From positions 41,977,470 to 42,041,469 of the forward strand of contig JAVGWX010000011.1 of assembly GCA_036924085.1 (NCBI GenBank): a DNA stretch of 64,000 bases, written 5' to 3'. This stretch comes from Ariolimax columbianus (Eukaryota; Mollusca; Gastropoda; Stylommatophora; Arionidae). This document shows, piece after piece, positions 32,282-43,723 of the stretch (its first letter is position 1; each line of letters starts with the position of its first letter). Below the pieces are notes generated by a model that ran no database searches, was not told the origin of the DNA, and saw nothing but the letters and a program-made list of their open reading frames with translations. A program made the translations under genes and the position numbers.

Positions 32282-32697
32282 AGCAGTTAGTAGTCCAGCT
32301 CGCGGGATCAAGATGCTGAGCAGCGGCTGGGCTGCAGCGATCAGCGACCCATAGCTGACTGCTAGCGTCAGGGTAAGCGAACCAGAGCTGCCAAGACGCT
32401 TCTATACATACACGCGGTTTTCCTGGATAACAGGCTGTAATAGAGTAAGCTGGCTAAGGAGAAGGGATCGAAGAGGGAAGGCTAATTCGGTACTACAAAA
32501 AATGGCTGCGGCCGAAGACGGATGTGCCGGACTGATAGGTGCAAATATCGCAGTCAAACTGGAAACTAGCGACACAACGCATTCCGTTCTCCGTTCTCCG
32601 AACTACATACTACTATTTGCAAAGCCCTGTTCAGGGCTTGGTAGCGGGGATGGGGGGGGGGGGGGTGAATTAAGAACGAAAGAAGAAGAAGAAGACG
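32282..32697 (+). mobile_element. GAA-tailed SINE-like element, long copy
   Basis: It starts GGGATCAAGATGCTGAGCAG and contains the shared central block (CGAAGACGGATGTGCCGGAC, GGTGCAAATATCGCAGTC). It ends GAACGAAAGAAGAAGAAG. A G-run near 32650 and a duplicated TTCCGTTCTCCG are copy-specific. Confidence 0.82.
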
Positions 32698-33673
32698 AAC
32701 AAGTAGAGCACAACTCACAATCCAATCTTGCTTGTGTTCAGATCCATGAGAAGTAAACCTATTTAAACAATCGTGCTAAAGTTGAATGTACTAGGCCTTT
32801 GGGCGCAGAACACAGTGCAGTGCACTAAATATCGGAACAAGGAGAACGAAAGCGAAAAGAAACCCCCAAATTATTTCGATTTGAAGCAGAGATTTGTTTC
32901 GTTTCCAAAGATACATTCTCATAATAATACTCGCCCTTTGTCGAGTTGTCGGTCACTGTATCAAAAATAATACCCTAGTATATGACCTTTAATTTGTTGA
33001 ATGATGTCAAAATAATTCACGCACTTGGACAATCATTTTTTCCCTAAGTTTGTACTGGAAGATTCGTTAACGATAATGGTACAAATCCGGCAGTAATCAA
33101 TTTTTTTGTTCTTCTGAAGTTGTTTCATAAAACAACATTTGAATTAATTTTTGTTTGTTTTGAAAACCGTTATTGAAGACGTGAATTTGATTTCTCGGGT
33201 TCAAACCACGGTCAAGACCAGAATTTTTTTCACGTGGATCATCCGGTAAAAAATGTCCTCTGGTCTCTTAGTAGTGACATCAGACACCCATGTTCAGTGG
33301 TGCGCACGTTAAAACCCTTTTAGCAGTTGGAAACTGAAAAGAGCAGGCTTAACAGCCGCTGAACGGGCAAAATTCAAGTTAAAAATCTACTCAAATTATT
33401 CTAGAGATTCTGGTCCCACAGAGAATATGTCGCAAAAATGGGAGTGTGTGGCTTAAAGAGCAGGTCTTAGTTATGTGGTTAGTGGAGCAGAATAGTTGGC
33501 TCATGACAGACTGCGGGTCTACCTTGCTATAATTTACGCTTACACCATCACTAGTCCTAAAAAGTAGGCGATCGTATGTTTCAGGGGCTAGTAACCTAAC
33601 GCTTGATAACAGATACTGGGAGTAACCAGGCAAGTCACCAGTGGATTTTCATCTGTCAAAAAATATGAAACAA
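32698..33673. other. Unassigned interval
   Basis: AT-rich; B-box-like words near 33200 are too weak to annotate. Confidence 0.35.
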
Positions 33674-33712
33674 AGGAGGTCACACCTCCCCACGACGTCT
33701 AACGACACAAGT
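33674..33712 (+). mobile_element. LINE 3'-terminal fragment
   Basis: ACACCTCCCCACGACGTCTA then ACGACACAAGTG match the 3' end of the LINE at 48440-49040 and the unit of the array at 29346-30245. Confidence 0.6.
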
Positions 33713-34099
33713 GAACAAGATAGATATACAGATTCATGCTTTTCTTTCTGTGCTTTGTATGGGAGCTAATGTTCACAGATTGCTCTTTACTCTCCAAGCT
33801 TTTGCCCCTTGTAAATGAGCGTGCTTAGATATTCATGTATAGGAAATTATTCTAACTAAAAGAGTTGAGAAAGCACTGTTAGCTAGGTCTGACGATATTT
33901 TCTCAGTGTGGCAGTAGCCCGGCACTCTTCGTGACTCTGTCATGCACAAAACTCTCCAAAAACCCATAATATAATATCATGTCACGAAGTCTATAAAACC
34001 CAAGCGGAGAATCGGCCTCATTTCGTGTAAAAAAACCAAACAAACAGAAAAACCCAGACCAGATTAGGATTGGGAAATAAAATACTGATAGCCATACAC
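33713..34099. other. Unassigned interval
   Basis: Nothing recognised. Confidence 0.35.
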
Positions 34100-34345
34100 A
34101 TTAGGTTAATCAAATATTTTGGTCGTACAAGGAGCTGGAAAAAACAAACTAGAGAGAAATGTTGAAGGGAAAGCGGACAAGAGGAAGAAAACTGTATAGG
34201 TGGGAGATCAAAATCAAGAGATGGACTAATACAATTTTCTAGAGTGTACCATCAAGACAAGAAACAGAAACTGATGAAGGCGCATCGCAGTTAAACCTTG
34301 GAGTGAATAGGCCACAAGACATGACCATCATAAAACACAAGAAAG
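34100..34345 (+). pseudogene. LINE polymerase extreme C-terminal fragment
   Basis: Frame-shifting sequence reads IKYFGRTRSWKK then LKGKRTRGRKLYRWEIKIKR, the typical end of RTE-like LINE proteins. It runs up to the start of the next tandem array. Confidence 0.55.
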
Positions 34346-34384
34346 CAACTATACCAAACAATGAGATTAAGATGCTACTAGGTA

Positions 34385-35062
34385 GTGATAAATTAGATGA
34401 CAATTAGTCAATCAGGGATACAATTGATCGCAATCAGCTAGTGAGTGATACAGTTGGTTGCAATCAATCAGTAAGTGATAAAACATATTACAATGAGTCA
34501 CCCAGGGATAACATTGATCGCAATCAGTCAGTCAGTGATACAATGTATTGCAATAAATCAGTCAGTGATAAAATTGATCGCAATCAGTCAGCCAGTGATA
34601 AAATAGATTACAATCAGTCAGTTAGTGATAAAACTGGTCGCAATCAGTCAGACAGTGAAAAAATGGATTACAATACGTCAGTCAAGTGATACGATTAATC
34701 ACAATCAGTCAGTCAATGACAAAATAAATCACAGTCAGTTAATGGATGATAAAATGGATCACAATCAGTATATGGATGAAACATTTGGTCACAATCAGCC
34801 AATGGATGATTTAATGAACCACAATCAGCCAATTGATGATATCAATAACCACAATTAGCAAATGCATGATTTAATTAACCACAATCAGCCAATGGATGAT
34901 ATAATGAACCCCAATCAGTCAATGGATGATATCAATAACCACAATTAGCCAATGTATGATATCATGAACCACAATCAGCTAATGGATGATATAATGAACC
35001 ACCATCCGTCAATGGATGATACAATGTATCGCAATCAGTCAGTCAATGATAAAACCATAAGC
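34385..35062 (+). repeat. Minisatellite, 30-bp unit, about 22 copies
   Basis: Units such as GTGATAAAATTGATCGCAAT plus CAGTCAGTCA encode a 10-residue repeat (SDKIDRNQSV) in one frame, later GATGATATAATGAACCACAA. The coding appearance follows from a 30-bp period. Confidence 0.9.
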
Positions 35063-35089
35063 GCCCTCAGAACTCATAACGTACATCTG

Positions 35090-35300
35090 AGAGCGAAAAG
35101 TAATCATGGTCAGATGAAACAGACTGAACAAGACTCAGCACCTCGTCATGGTTCGTGCTTTTAGGCACAGGCAGTGCCACATCAACCGGACCAACGAGGT
35201 GGGAACCGACATTGTAGTTCTCAAAGAGATGAACTTACTGAGGAGACTAGCATTGTTTTAGAGCTAGAAGGATCTTGGTCCACTTTCTGAAGTATGCCTC
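35090..35300 (+). mobile_element. Dispersed repeat family D, degraded copy
   Basis: CATGGTCAGATGAAACAGAC, AACAAGACTCAGCACCTCG and CCAACGAGGTGGGAACCGAC follow the order of modules in the copy at 54565-54850. Confidence 0.5.
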
Positions 35301-35342
35301 AGAGTGTAAGAAGAGGTCCTGTAATGCGCTAACAAAGAAATG

Positions 35343-35638
35343 GCTTGGCTTGGCTTCGTTCGTTCTCAATTTCCTGCTACCAAACCCTGAAAAGGCTTAA
35401 GTAGCAGAATGTAGTTCAGAGAACGGAATGCGTTATATCGTAGTTTACAGCTTGACTGCGATATTTGCACCTTTCGGTCCAACACATCCGACTTCAGCAA
35501 GCATTTTTTGAGTACCGGGTTAGCATTCCCTCTTCGATCCCTTCTCCTTAGCCAGTCTGCCCTGCTGCAGCCTGTTATCCATGATCACCGCGTTCGCTGG
35601 CCCTGACGCTAGCAGTCAGCTGCTCAGTATCTTGATCC
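35343..35638 (-). mobile_element. GAA/GCCAA-tailed SINE-like element with 14-bp target-site duplication
   Basis: A 296-bp copy flanked by the perfect repeat CTAACAAAGAAATG (35329-35342 and 35639-35652). On the plus strand it starts with the GCTTGGC-rich tail and ends CAGCTGCTCAGTATCTTGATC, the head of the element, with an internal deletion near 35590. Confidence 0.92.
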
Positions 35639-35652
35639 CTAACAAAGAAATG

Positions 35653-36659
35653 TCGTCAAGAGTCCACTCAACACCAGTAGCTCTAAACAGCAGCAACAAC
35701 AACAGCAACAACAGCCATCATGTTGCTAGTACATCCTTATGATAATGGAGTTTTCTGAGTCTTCGATTGTTTCAAATCATTTTCTTGTGGGCCCATCAGC
35801 ACCAACTATGACACGTGCACACTTTGCTATTTGAAGAGATTGTGTTCTCTAGATTCGTTCACGTTCATATCTAAACATTTTCAAATGTAAATGTCATACC
35901 CTAGCAACCACTGCGGCAGGGGATGAAGCATTGAGTTTTTATAGAACGAAATCCTAGCTACCTGAGGAAAGGTGCGATATCTGGCTTTCCTTGTCACTGA
36001 CTTCGATCATCAGTAATTCACTTTTTTGCTGTAATGTGAAACAAAGAACACCATCACAGCTGGTCTTTAATGACGAAAGTTTGTTTCCAAGCATTTTCAA
36101 ATATTCATCTTTCGCTCTTACGTGAAGCATATAATTTAATTACATCTGACCGCTTTTAGAGGTGCCAGGAAACGTATACCAGTCAGAAATATTGGCAGTT
36201 GTGAGAGCAACGTTCTGCAAAGGACGCCTCTTATTTATTTTTGTAAACTATTTCTTTAGCATCTTACAATTTATTCCGGTGTTTCCATCACTGGCCGCTG
36301 AAAGTAATTTGCTTGGCTGATCGAACCCACGTGATTCTCTATTACGGTGCGAGAAGGGTCCAGGGTTCAAAACCAGGATGAGTCCCAATAGCCCTAATAT
36401 GTTTTCCCTTCTTATTTTTTGTTAACAATCCGATCAATAATTCCATTCTATTATTAGTCAATTAATAAATAGTTGAAATCGGGAAACAGCTACGGCTTGT
36501 TTATTTTCCGGCAGTAAGTGCCAATGAAGTTACATATACGTAGACTAAGCTAATTTGTTTAATCAATAAAGTAGGGTTATTTTTGTACGCAACGAAACGA
36601 GTTTTTATCTACTTCCGTAGTGAAAAAATACCAACACTTACGAAACTGTATTTTTAGAC
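35653..36659. other. Unassigned interval
   Basis: A CAGCAACAACAA tract lies near 35690-35715 and a B-box-like CAGGGTTCAAAACCAGG near 36360; otherwise AT-rich with no motif. Confidence 0.4.
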
Positions 36660-36715
36660 GAAACCGTGGTCTAGGGGTAAAATCTTCGCCTAGGATGCTC
36701 TGATTGTTTGAGTTC
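36660..36715 (+). mobile_element. tRNA-like segment (degenerate)
   Basis: CGTGGTCTAGGGGTAAAATC and GAGTTCAATTA resemble A and B boxes of a tRNA-derived SINE head; no tail. It abuts the CR1 copy. Confidence 0.33.
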
Positions 36716-38458
36716 AATTACTAAATTCATAGATAAAGGGGAGCCAGTGAATGTTATTTATCTAGATTTTGCAAAGGCGTTTGATAGAGTACCTCATCAA
36801 AGATTATTTCGAAAGTTAAAATCTCATGGAATAGGTGGGAAAGTTGCCAAATGGATTGAAAATTGGTTAACGCGAAGAAGGCAGAGGGTGGGCATCAATA
36901 AGAATTACTCTGAGTGGTTTTGGGACCAATTTTGCTCTTGATATATATAAACGATTTGGACATTGATATCGGATAAATAGTTGAAAAATTTGCTGGCGAC
37001 ACAAAACTATGCGGTAGTGTCTCATCTAAACAAGAACTGGATATATTGAGGTTGGAATTAGATAAAATAAAGAATGGTCTGTAAGCTGGCAAATGGAGTT
37101 TAATGTAGATAGCTGTACAGTCATCCACATGGGTAGATCCAATGTGGAACATAATTACAGAATGGGAAAGAACAATATTAGAAAGATAAATACGGATAGG
37201 GACGTAGGGGTTATAATAGATCATACAGGTAAGGTGAGTGAGCAAGTTCAGGTAGCAGCGAAAAAGGCAAATGCAATGTTAGGTATGATAAATGAAATAT
37301 AAAACATAGGAGTAAGGAAGTGATAGTCGAACTGTATAAAGCATTAGTTAAACCTAGAATGGAGTACTGTGTACAGGTGTGGAGAGGATATCATAGAGAG
37401 GATATAAACGTGCTGGAAAGGATACAAATAAGAGCGACAAAGCTGATAGTGGGATTCCAGAATTACAGTTTTGATGAAAAACTAAGAAATCCGACCTACA
37501 GAGTCTAGAAAAGAGAAGTATTCGTGGAGCGCTAAAAAGCCAGAAAAACACTGAGCTTAATGACTTAAGAGCAGCACTCTGCAAACTGTGCCAACAGTCC
37601 GCACCAAAAAGGGTAGTGGTACAGTGGGTTCCGTCACACTGCAACATCCAAGGCAACGAGGAGGCAGACAGACTGGCAAAAGAAGGTGCAAGGCTACCAC
37701 AAATAGATACCAGTATGACGTACGAAGAGTCAAAACGGCTTATCAAAGCCAGGTACATGTCCAAATGGGAAACCGAACATACTGGTTACACCAAAAACGA
37801 TGCCTATTACCAGTTGAACCGAAGAGAGCAGATCGTTGTCTTCAGACTTCGCACTGGCCACAACAGACTGAGGCACCACCTCTTCAACAAATTGAAGATA
37901 GGGTGTACCGACGAATGCCCGTGCGGTACTGGTAAAATGACCACTGAACATCTGCTGCAGAACTGCCCGACATACGAGGATCAGAGAGAGCAGATGTGGC
38001 CATTGCCAGTGGAACTGCAAGACAAGCTCTATGGTAGTGGCGAGAGTCTCAGGATGACCGCCGCTTTTTTCGAGAAAATAATGGTTACTGTCTGACTGTG
38101 TACGCAGAAGAAGAAGAAGAAGAAGTATTCGTGGTGACTTAATACAGGTTTATAAGATGATCAGAGGAATGGATAAATTAGACTATAACAAGATTTTCAA
38201 AATACAACCACCCACAAGAACAAGAGTGCAGAGCTACAAATTAATTAAAGAGAGGTCCAGATTACATATTAGGAAATATGTTTTTAGTCAGAGAGTGGTG
38301 ATTGCTTGGAATGCATTGCCACAGGAGAAAGTAGAGGCAGGGACAATTAATGCATTTAAGATTAAATTGGATGAGCAAGTACTGTAAATGAAACTAGTTG
38401 TTTACAGACTCTGCAGGGTCTTCTAAACCAGTATAAAGACGTTAAGTTAAGTTAAGGT
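36705..38458 (+). mobile_element. CR1-like LINE, second copy, split by a nested LINE
   Basis: It encodes the region from the first RT motifs (YLDFAKAFDRVPHQRLFRKL) to the C-terminus (FSQRVVIAWNALP) and ends in the same TCTGCAGGGTCTTC and TTAAG tail as the copy at 1600-2735. It is decayed: GVPQGSV is deleted near 36918, the catalytic FADD reads FAGD near 36990, and there are frameshifts near 37070 and 37290. A 5'-truncated copy of the other LINE is inserted at 37529-38120. Confidence 0.9.
37529..38120 (+). mobile_element. 5'-truncated copy of the RNase H LINE, nested in CR1
   Basis: It is flanked by the perfect 14-bp repeat AGAAGTATTCGTGG (37515-37528 and 38121-38134). It corresponds to 19929-20534 of the full-length element and has the (GAA)n tail. 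It retains the end of RNase H and an intact C-terminal CxC-x8-H-x4-C domain to a stop at 38092-38095. The codon matching the nonsense site of the full-length copy is TAC here. Confidence 0.93.
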
Positions 38459-39059
38459 ACTTGGTTCAAATTATAGATTAGTCTTATGATTTTGTTTCTT
38501 CAAATTTTCTATTGAAAAATCTGATTTAAACTGTTATTAATAACGCAATACCACTTGCGGGCAGATAAGCTGTGCGCGCCTGCTACTGTTCAATTATTCA
38601 CCTTTTCACTCAAATACGAAGCTTAGATTTTAATTGCATTTGTCCCCTCTTAAAGAATGCATGAATAAGAGCAAATTGTCTAGGCTGGTATATAATGGCA
38701 GTGTTTTCTTGTCATGACAAGGTTGCCAAACCCAAGTAGAACGCTCTTTAGTCGAATTTTTCGACTTGAAGACACCAAGCTCTACTTCTTTATCATCCTC
38801 ATCAAACTAATTACCAGCATCCACAACAAGTCATTTTTAATATTATCCACATTATAAAACATCCCTGGTGACCCCACCAAGTCCATCTTCACTACCACTT
38901 TCACTAAACTCATCACCAGCATTCACGCAAATATCGTCGTCAAAATCATCCTCTCAAACTCATCTTCAGCTTTCACGTTGAGCTAGATTTGACTGAAATC
39001 GAACATGGTTTACGAATAGCACTTTTTCAACAAATAACCTGTTTTGAAAAACACCCTAG
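38459..39059. other. Unassigned interval
   Basis: The region 38770-38980 is rich in CATCATC/TCACCA-type words without a clear period. No gene seen. Confidence 0.38.
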
Positions 39060-39129
39060 AGGCGATGATGGGACACGCTCAGAAGCAAGGTCTTACAAAA
39101 TGCCAGCCTATCAATTACTACATTCTAAC

Positions 39130-39540
39130 ACCAAACAGAACTAAAATTATCACAACAGACTAAGTAGTATAGAAATCAATAATGTGGAAATAGTAGATGT
39201 GAAAGAATTAGAACATGTAGTATCCACAATAACAAAAACCTCTAGGGACTGTTCGATTGAAATCAACCGAATGTTTGCAATTGTCACGCGGAAACTAATG
39301 CAGATGAAACATGTGTGGCAGAGTACAAACAAAACGACTTAGATCCAATTGATTATGACATGTCTTTTCCCTGTGGCAGCGTATGGAAGTGAAACATGGG
39401 CATTAAATAAAACCATTGCCAAGAAGATATCATCTTTCGAAATGATGTGTTATAGAAGAATATTGAAAATAGTTTCCACGGAGAAGAAATAAATACTGAA
39501 ATTTAGCAACAGCAAGGAGTAGAAGAAAACTGGCTTATAA
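39130..39540 (+). pseudogene. LINE polymerase C-terminal fragment (RTE-like)
   Basis: CLFPVAAYGSETWALNKT and FEMMCYRRILKIVSTEKK can be read near 39360-39490. These are the same landmarks as in the fragment at 34-535. Upstream, VEELEHVVSTITKTS-like thumb sequence is frameshifted. It is cut at 39543 by a mariner end. Confidence 0.65.
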
Positions 39541-39543
39541 ATA

Positions 39544-40040
39544 CGACGCGTGTTAAAATGAAACCGGACCTAACTGTACCAAGAGAACACACGTACGATG
39601 TGCGTGATGACGTCACTTCTGGTGTAAACAGAACATACAAACCGTCAAGTTTCAAATGTTTCATTATCCTCCGACTCATAGTTTCATCAGAAGACCGTTG
39701 AAAACGTGGCAGGTGTGATACGGAATCCGTCCAGAGTTGATAAGCGAGCGGTGATTCGGTTTCTAACATCTGAAGGATGTCGACCAGTTGACATTCATCT
39801 CAGAATGCAAGCAGTGTATGGGTGACACAATTGTGTCGAAAACAACAGTGAAGAATTGGACAACGATGGTTAAAGAAGGACGGGAGTGATCTTCCGAGAC
39901 CAGGTCAGGCGCATTTTGTTGCGTCAAAAGATGTCATCGCCGAAATTGATGCAGCAATTCGGATGGACCGTCGCCGGAGCTTACGTTCGCTAGCAGAAGA
40001 ATTCGCTGTGTCGCTAGGGACAGCTCTTCCTTATGGTGGT
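39544..40040 (+). pseudogene. mariner-like element, 5' half with transposase N-terminus
   Basis: After a TA (39542-39543), the end CGTGTTAAAATGAAACCGG resembles the inverted repeat of the mariner at 53605-54502. From about 39740 the sequence reads DKRAVIRFLTSEGCRPVDIH, the paired-like helix-turn-helix of mariner transposases. After a frameshift near 39823 come VSKTTVKNWTTMVKEGRE, a short gap, then DLPRPGQAHFVASKDVIAEI. The catalytic domain and right end are missing. Confidence 0.75.
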
Positions 40041-40375
40041 TGGTCAACAATCGAGATACCCATTGTGAACACACCTTACGATACTTCAGTTTTTTTGCCA
40101 ACCATCATTTGAACTAGGTGTTAACCCTTATGCAGACTTCACCTCTTGCGCGAATTTGTAATAGCCGGGTGCATTTCTCTGCTTATCGGACTGGGCTCGA
40201 GCAATGATATCTTTTTATGGTTTTTTGCTGGTCTCATCTTGGTTTCCAGTCGATTCTGTCCCAGGCACGGTCTGTCGAGTGGAGGTCTGTTTTAATTGAA
40301 AACAGGAAATACGCATGCTTTTCTGTATGATTGTACACGTGTGTACACAATTTAGGAACAATATTGTTTGTAGGT
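40041..40375. other. Unassigned interval
   Basis: No motif before the 40-bp array. Confidence 0.35.
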
Positions 40376-41450
40376 TTCCTGTAAAGAATTATTGGACGCT
40401 ACTGTATGGTGTGGGTACTTGGACGATGACAAGTCTGATAATTATTAGACGCTACTGTTTGGTGTGGGAACTTAGAGAATGACAAGTCTTATAATTATTG
40501 GACGCTACTGTTTGGAGAATGACAAGTCTTATGATTATTGGACGCTACAGTTTGGAGAATGACAAGTCTTATGATTATTGGACGCTACAGTTTGGAGAAT
40601 GACAAGTCTTATGATTATTGGACGCTACAGTTTGGAGAATGACAAGTCTTATGATTATTGGACGCTACAGTTTGGAGAATGACAAGTCTTATGATTATTG
40701 GACGCTACAGTTTGGAGAATGACAAGTCTTATGATTATTGGACGCTACAGTTTGGAGAATGACAAGTCTTATGATTATTGGACGCTACAGTTTGGAGAAT
40801 GACAAGTCTTATGATTATTGGACGCTACAGTTTGGAGAATGACAAGTCTTATGATTATTGGACGCTACAGTTTGGAGAATGACAAGTCTTATAATTATTG
40901 GACGCTACTGTTTGGTGTGGGAACTTGGAGAATGACAAGTCTTATAATTATTGGACGCTACTGTTTGGAGAATGACAAGTCTTATGATTATTGGACGCTA
41001 CAGTTTGGAGAATGACAAGTCTTATGATTATTGGACGCTACAGTTTGGAGAATGACAAGTCTTATAATTATTGGACGCTACTGTTTGGTGTGGGAACTTG
41101 GAGAATGACAAGTCTTATAATTATTGGACGCTACTGTTTGGAGAATGACAAGTCTTATGATTATTGGACGCTACAGTTTGGAGAATGACAAGTCTTATGA
41201 TTATTGGACGCTACAGTTTGGAGAATGACAAGTCTTATGATTATTGGACGCTACAGTTTAGAGAATGACAAGTCTTATGATTATTGGACGCTACTGTTTG
41301 GAGAATGACAAGTCTTATGATTATTGGACGCTACAGTTTGGAGAATGACAAGTCTTATGATTATTGGACGCTACTGTTTGGAGAATGACAAGTCTTATGA
41401 TTATTGGACGCTACAGTTTGGAGAATGACAAGTCTTATAATTATTGTCCG
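40376..41450 (+). repeat. Minisatellite, 40-bp unit with interspersed 57-bp units, about 26 copies
   Basis: The short unit is GGACGCTACAGTTTGGAGAA plus TGACAAGTCTTATGATTATT. The first two and two internal units carry an extra 17 bp (TGTGGGAACT-containing). Long units read LLFGVGTWRMTS in one frame, close to the LLYGxETWTM motif of LINE polymerases, suggesting the origin. Confidence 0.95.
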
Positions 41451-41764
41451 TTGCAAGCGATGATGGCATCAACATCAGACCGGTTTGCCTTAATTTGATG
41501 TGCGCTGTATTTGGACTATAGTGAAGAAGATAACTAGCTGGTCATCAACCTCACTCTCTTGTCCCGAGTTACCTTAGATCAGTGGCAAGACTACTGGTCG
41601 AGACGGCTGGAGGTAACTCAGGATGCAGGCACTCTGGTCTTACCTCCAGTGAGGTCAGGGACCGAATGAAACTTGTGGGGTTCGATCGCTCACCGTTTAC
41701 GTTGATCACTGTGAGAGACGAGTGCCTTAACCTTTTGATTTAGGCGACTGTCAAGTGTTATATA
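41451..41764. other. Unassigned interval
   Basis: A B-box-like GGGGTTCGATCGC near 41676 hints at a SINE relic; not assignable. Confidence 0.35.
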
Positions 41765-42002
41765 TATATACACTACTATCTGGTGCGGAACATTAGACAA
41801 TAGACAAGCAGTATGAAGATAGAATAGAGTTCCTGGACAAGTTGATGTACAGGAGAATGAGTCGCATTTCATGGAAACAAAAACTAACAAATTGAGAGGT
41901 CCTGGAGAAACTAGAGGCGAAAAGAGAGCTGTTGGATGAAATAAATAACTGACAAATAATATATTTTGGCCACGTTAAAAGACTTGTAAAGACCATATTA
42001 GA
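41765..42002 (+). pseudogene. LINE polymerase C-terminal fragment
   Basis: KQYEDRIEFLDKLMYRRMSR, ISWKQKLTN and YFGHVKRLVKTILEKKIVG are recognisable with stops, in RTE-like order. It leads into the short array that follows. Confidence 0.7.
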
Positions 42003-42105
42003 GAAGAAGATTGTAGGCAGTCTAGACCCAAGGTAGGCAGTCTAGAACAACGTAGGCAGTCTAGACCCAAGGTAGGCAGTCTAGAACAACGTAGGCAGCT
42101 CTACA
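42003..42105 (+). repeat. Short tandem array, TAGGCAGTCTAGA-based
   Basis: GTAGGCAGTCTAGACCCAAG and GTAGGCAGTCTAGAACAAC alternate, giving four to five units at the 3' end of the preceding LINE fragment. Confidence 0.8.
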
Positions 42106-42235
42106 AGAGAGAGGATAACATGAAACGATGGACGAGCAGCTGTCTGTCTGTGTACCAGTGCGAGAGATAGAGAATGTTGAAAATTCATTGCAGCCAATCG
42201 TTATTGTGGGAACGGCTCTTGAATTGAATTGAATT

Positions 42236-42694
42236 GACAGACTGGCAAAAGAAGGTGCAAGACTACCACAAACAGATACTAGTATGACGTACGAAGAGTC
42301 AAAACGGCTTATTAAAGCCAGATACATGACCAAATGTGAAACCTAACATACTGGTTACACCAAAAACGATGCCTATTACCAGTTGAACCGAAGAGAGCAG
42401 GTCGTTGTCTTCAGACTTCGCACTGGCCACAATAGACTGAGGTACCACCTACTCAACAAATTGAAGATAGGTGGTACCGACGAATGCCCGTGCGGTACCG
42501 GTAAAATGACCGCTGAACATCTGCTGCAGAACTGCCCGACATACGAGGATCAGAGAGAGCAGATGTGGCCATCACCAGTGGAACTGCAAGACAAGCTCTA
42601 TGGCAGTGGCGACAGCCTCAGGATGACCGCCACTTTTTTCGAAAAAATAATGGTTACTGCGTACGAAGAAGAAGAAGAAGAAGAAGAAGAAGAA
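42236..42694 (+). mobile_element. 5'-truncated copy of the RNase H LINE
   Basis: It begins GACAGACTGGCAAAAG (equivalent to 20068 of the full-length copy) and ends in (GAA)n. The flanks GAATTGAATT at 42226-42235 and 42695-42704 form a probable 10-bp duplication. The C-terminal Cys/His domain frame is open (42383 onward), but TGG to TGT/TAA changes interrupt it near 42335-42345. Confidence 0.88.
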
Positions 42695-42774
42695 GAATTG
42701 AATTTAAAAAATGATATGGTTTTATAAGATACATATTATTTACAAAAAATCTAGTCGAGGAAGTCTACGGAAAT

Positions 42775-43195
42775 GCAATCTTCTTCTTTCTTCTTCTTTG
42801 TATGCTGTCAGACATCGACTTGAAGATGTTCAAAGAAAACAGCGGTCATCCCGAAGCTGTCTAAACTGCCAGAGCTTGTCTAGTGTTGACACTGGTGATG
42901 GCTACAACATGTGCTTTCTCTGGTCCTCGTATGTCGGGCAATTGTGCAGAAGTTCAGAAGTGATTTTTCCTGTACCACAGATGCATACGTCAGTAGCGAC
43001 TATCTTCAGTTTATTGAATAGATGGTACCTCAGTCTGTTGTGGTCTGTGCGGTATCTGAAGACCACGACCTGCTCTCTTCTGTTCAACTGGTAATAAGCA
43101 TCATTTTTTGTGTAGCCAGTATGCTCTGTTTCCCATTTGTCCATGTATCTGGCCCTATTAAACCTTTTGAACTCTTCGTAAGTCACAAGTGCAAT
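42775..43195 (-). mobile_element. Diverged 5'-truncated copy of a related RNase H LINE
   Basis: The minus frame reads TYEEFKRFNRARYMDKWETE and CICGTGKITSELLHNC, a more diverged subfamily. The terminal (GAA)n appears as CTTCTTCTTTCTTCTTC on the plus strand. Flanks A-TGCAATCT-like (about 42766-42776 and 43185-43195) suggest an imperfect target-site duplication. Confidence 0.8.
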
Positions 43196-43457
43196 CTGAC
43201 TAGGTTAATCAGACATAATTAATTATGAACTACAAGGATAAGTTAACTAGTGGAACGGGTATCAAAAATAGAAAAAGAAGGGGAGATAACAATTTAAAAA
43301 TTGAAATCACGATGTGGAAGAAGTAAAAACTTGTTGTCAAAGTCAGATAAGAGCTCAACCAGGGAGCAGTTGAAACACATATGCTGTACATGGACTGAAC
43401 ATTACAGAGGAAATATTAATGGACAATCTCGTAATAGATTTTGTCATAAACTGAAAT
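43196..43457. other. Unassigned interval
   Basis: Nothing recognised. Confidence 0.35.
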
Positions 43458-43468
43458 ACTACTTTAAT

Positions 43469-43633
43469 CCTGCCGAAGACGGATGTGTCGGACCGAAAGG
43501 TGCAAATATCGCAGCCAAGCTGTAAACTAGCGACACAACGCATTCCGTTCTCCGGACTACATCTTGCTACTTGCAAAGTCCTGTTCAGGGCTTGGTAGGC
43601 GGAGATTGAGAACGAACACAGAAGAAGAAGAAG
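43469..43633 (+). mobile_element. GAA-tailed SINE-like element, 5'-truncated, with 11-bp duplication
   Basis: It is flanked by the perfect repeat ACTACTTTAAT (43458-43468 and 43634-43644). It starts within the body at GCCGAAGACGGATGTGTCGG and ends GAACGAACACAGAAGAAGAAG. The 5' truncation and tail fix the orientation and imply LINE-type retroposition. Confidence 0.92.
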
Positions 43634-43723
43634 ACTACTTTAATACTTTTATTGAAATTCCTTTGTTTTCGTTTTATATATTTTGTCAAATTCATATTTT
43701 TAATTCACCTTTATAATTTAAAA

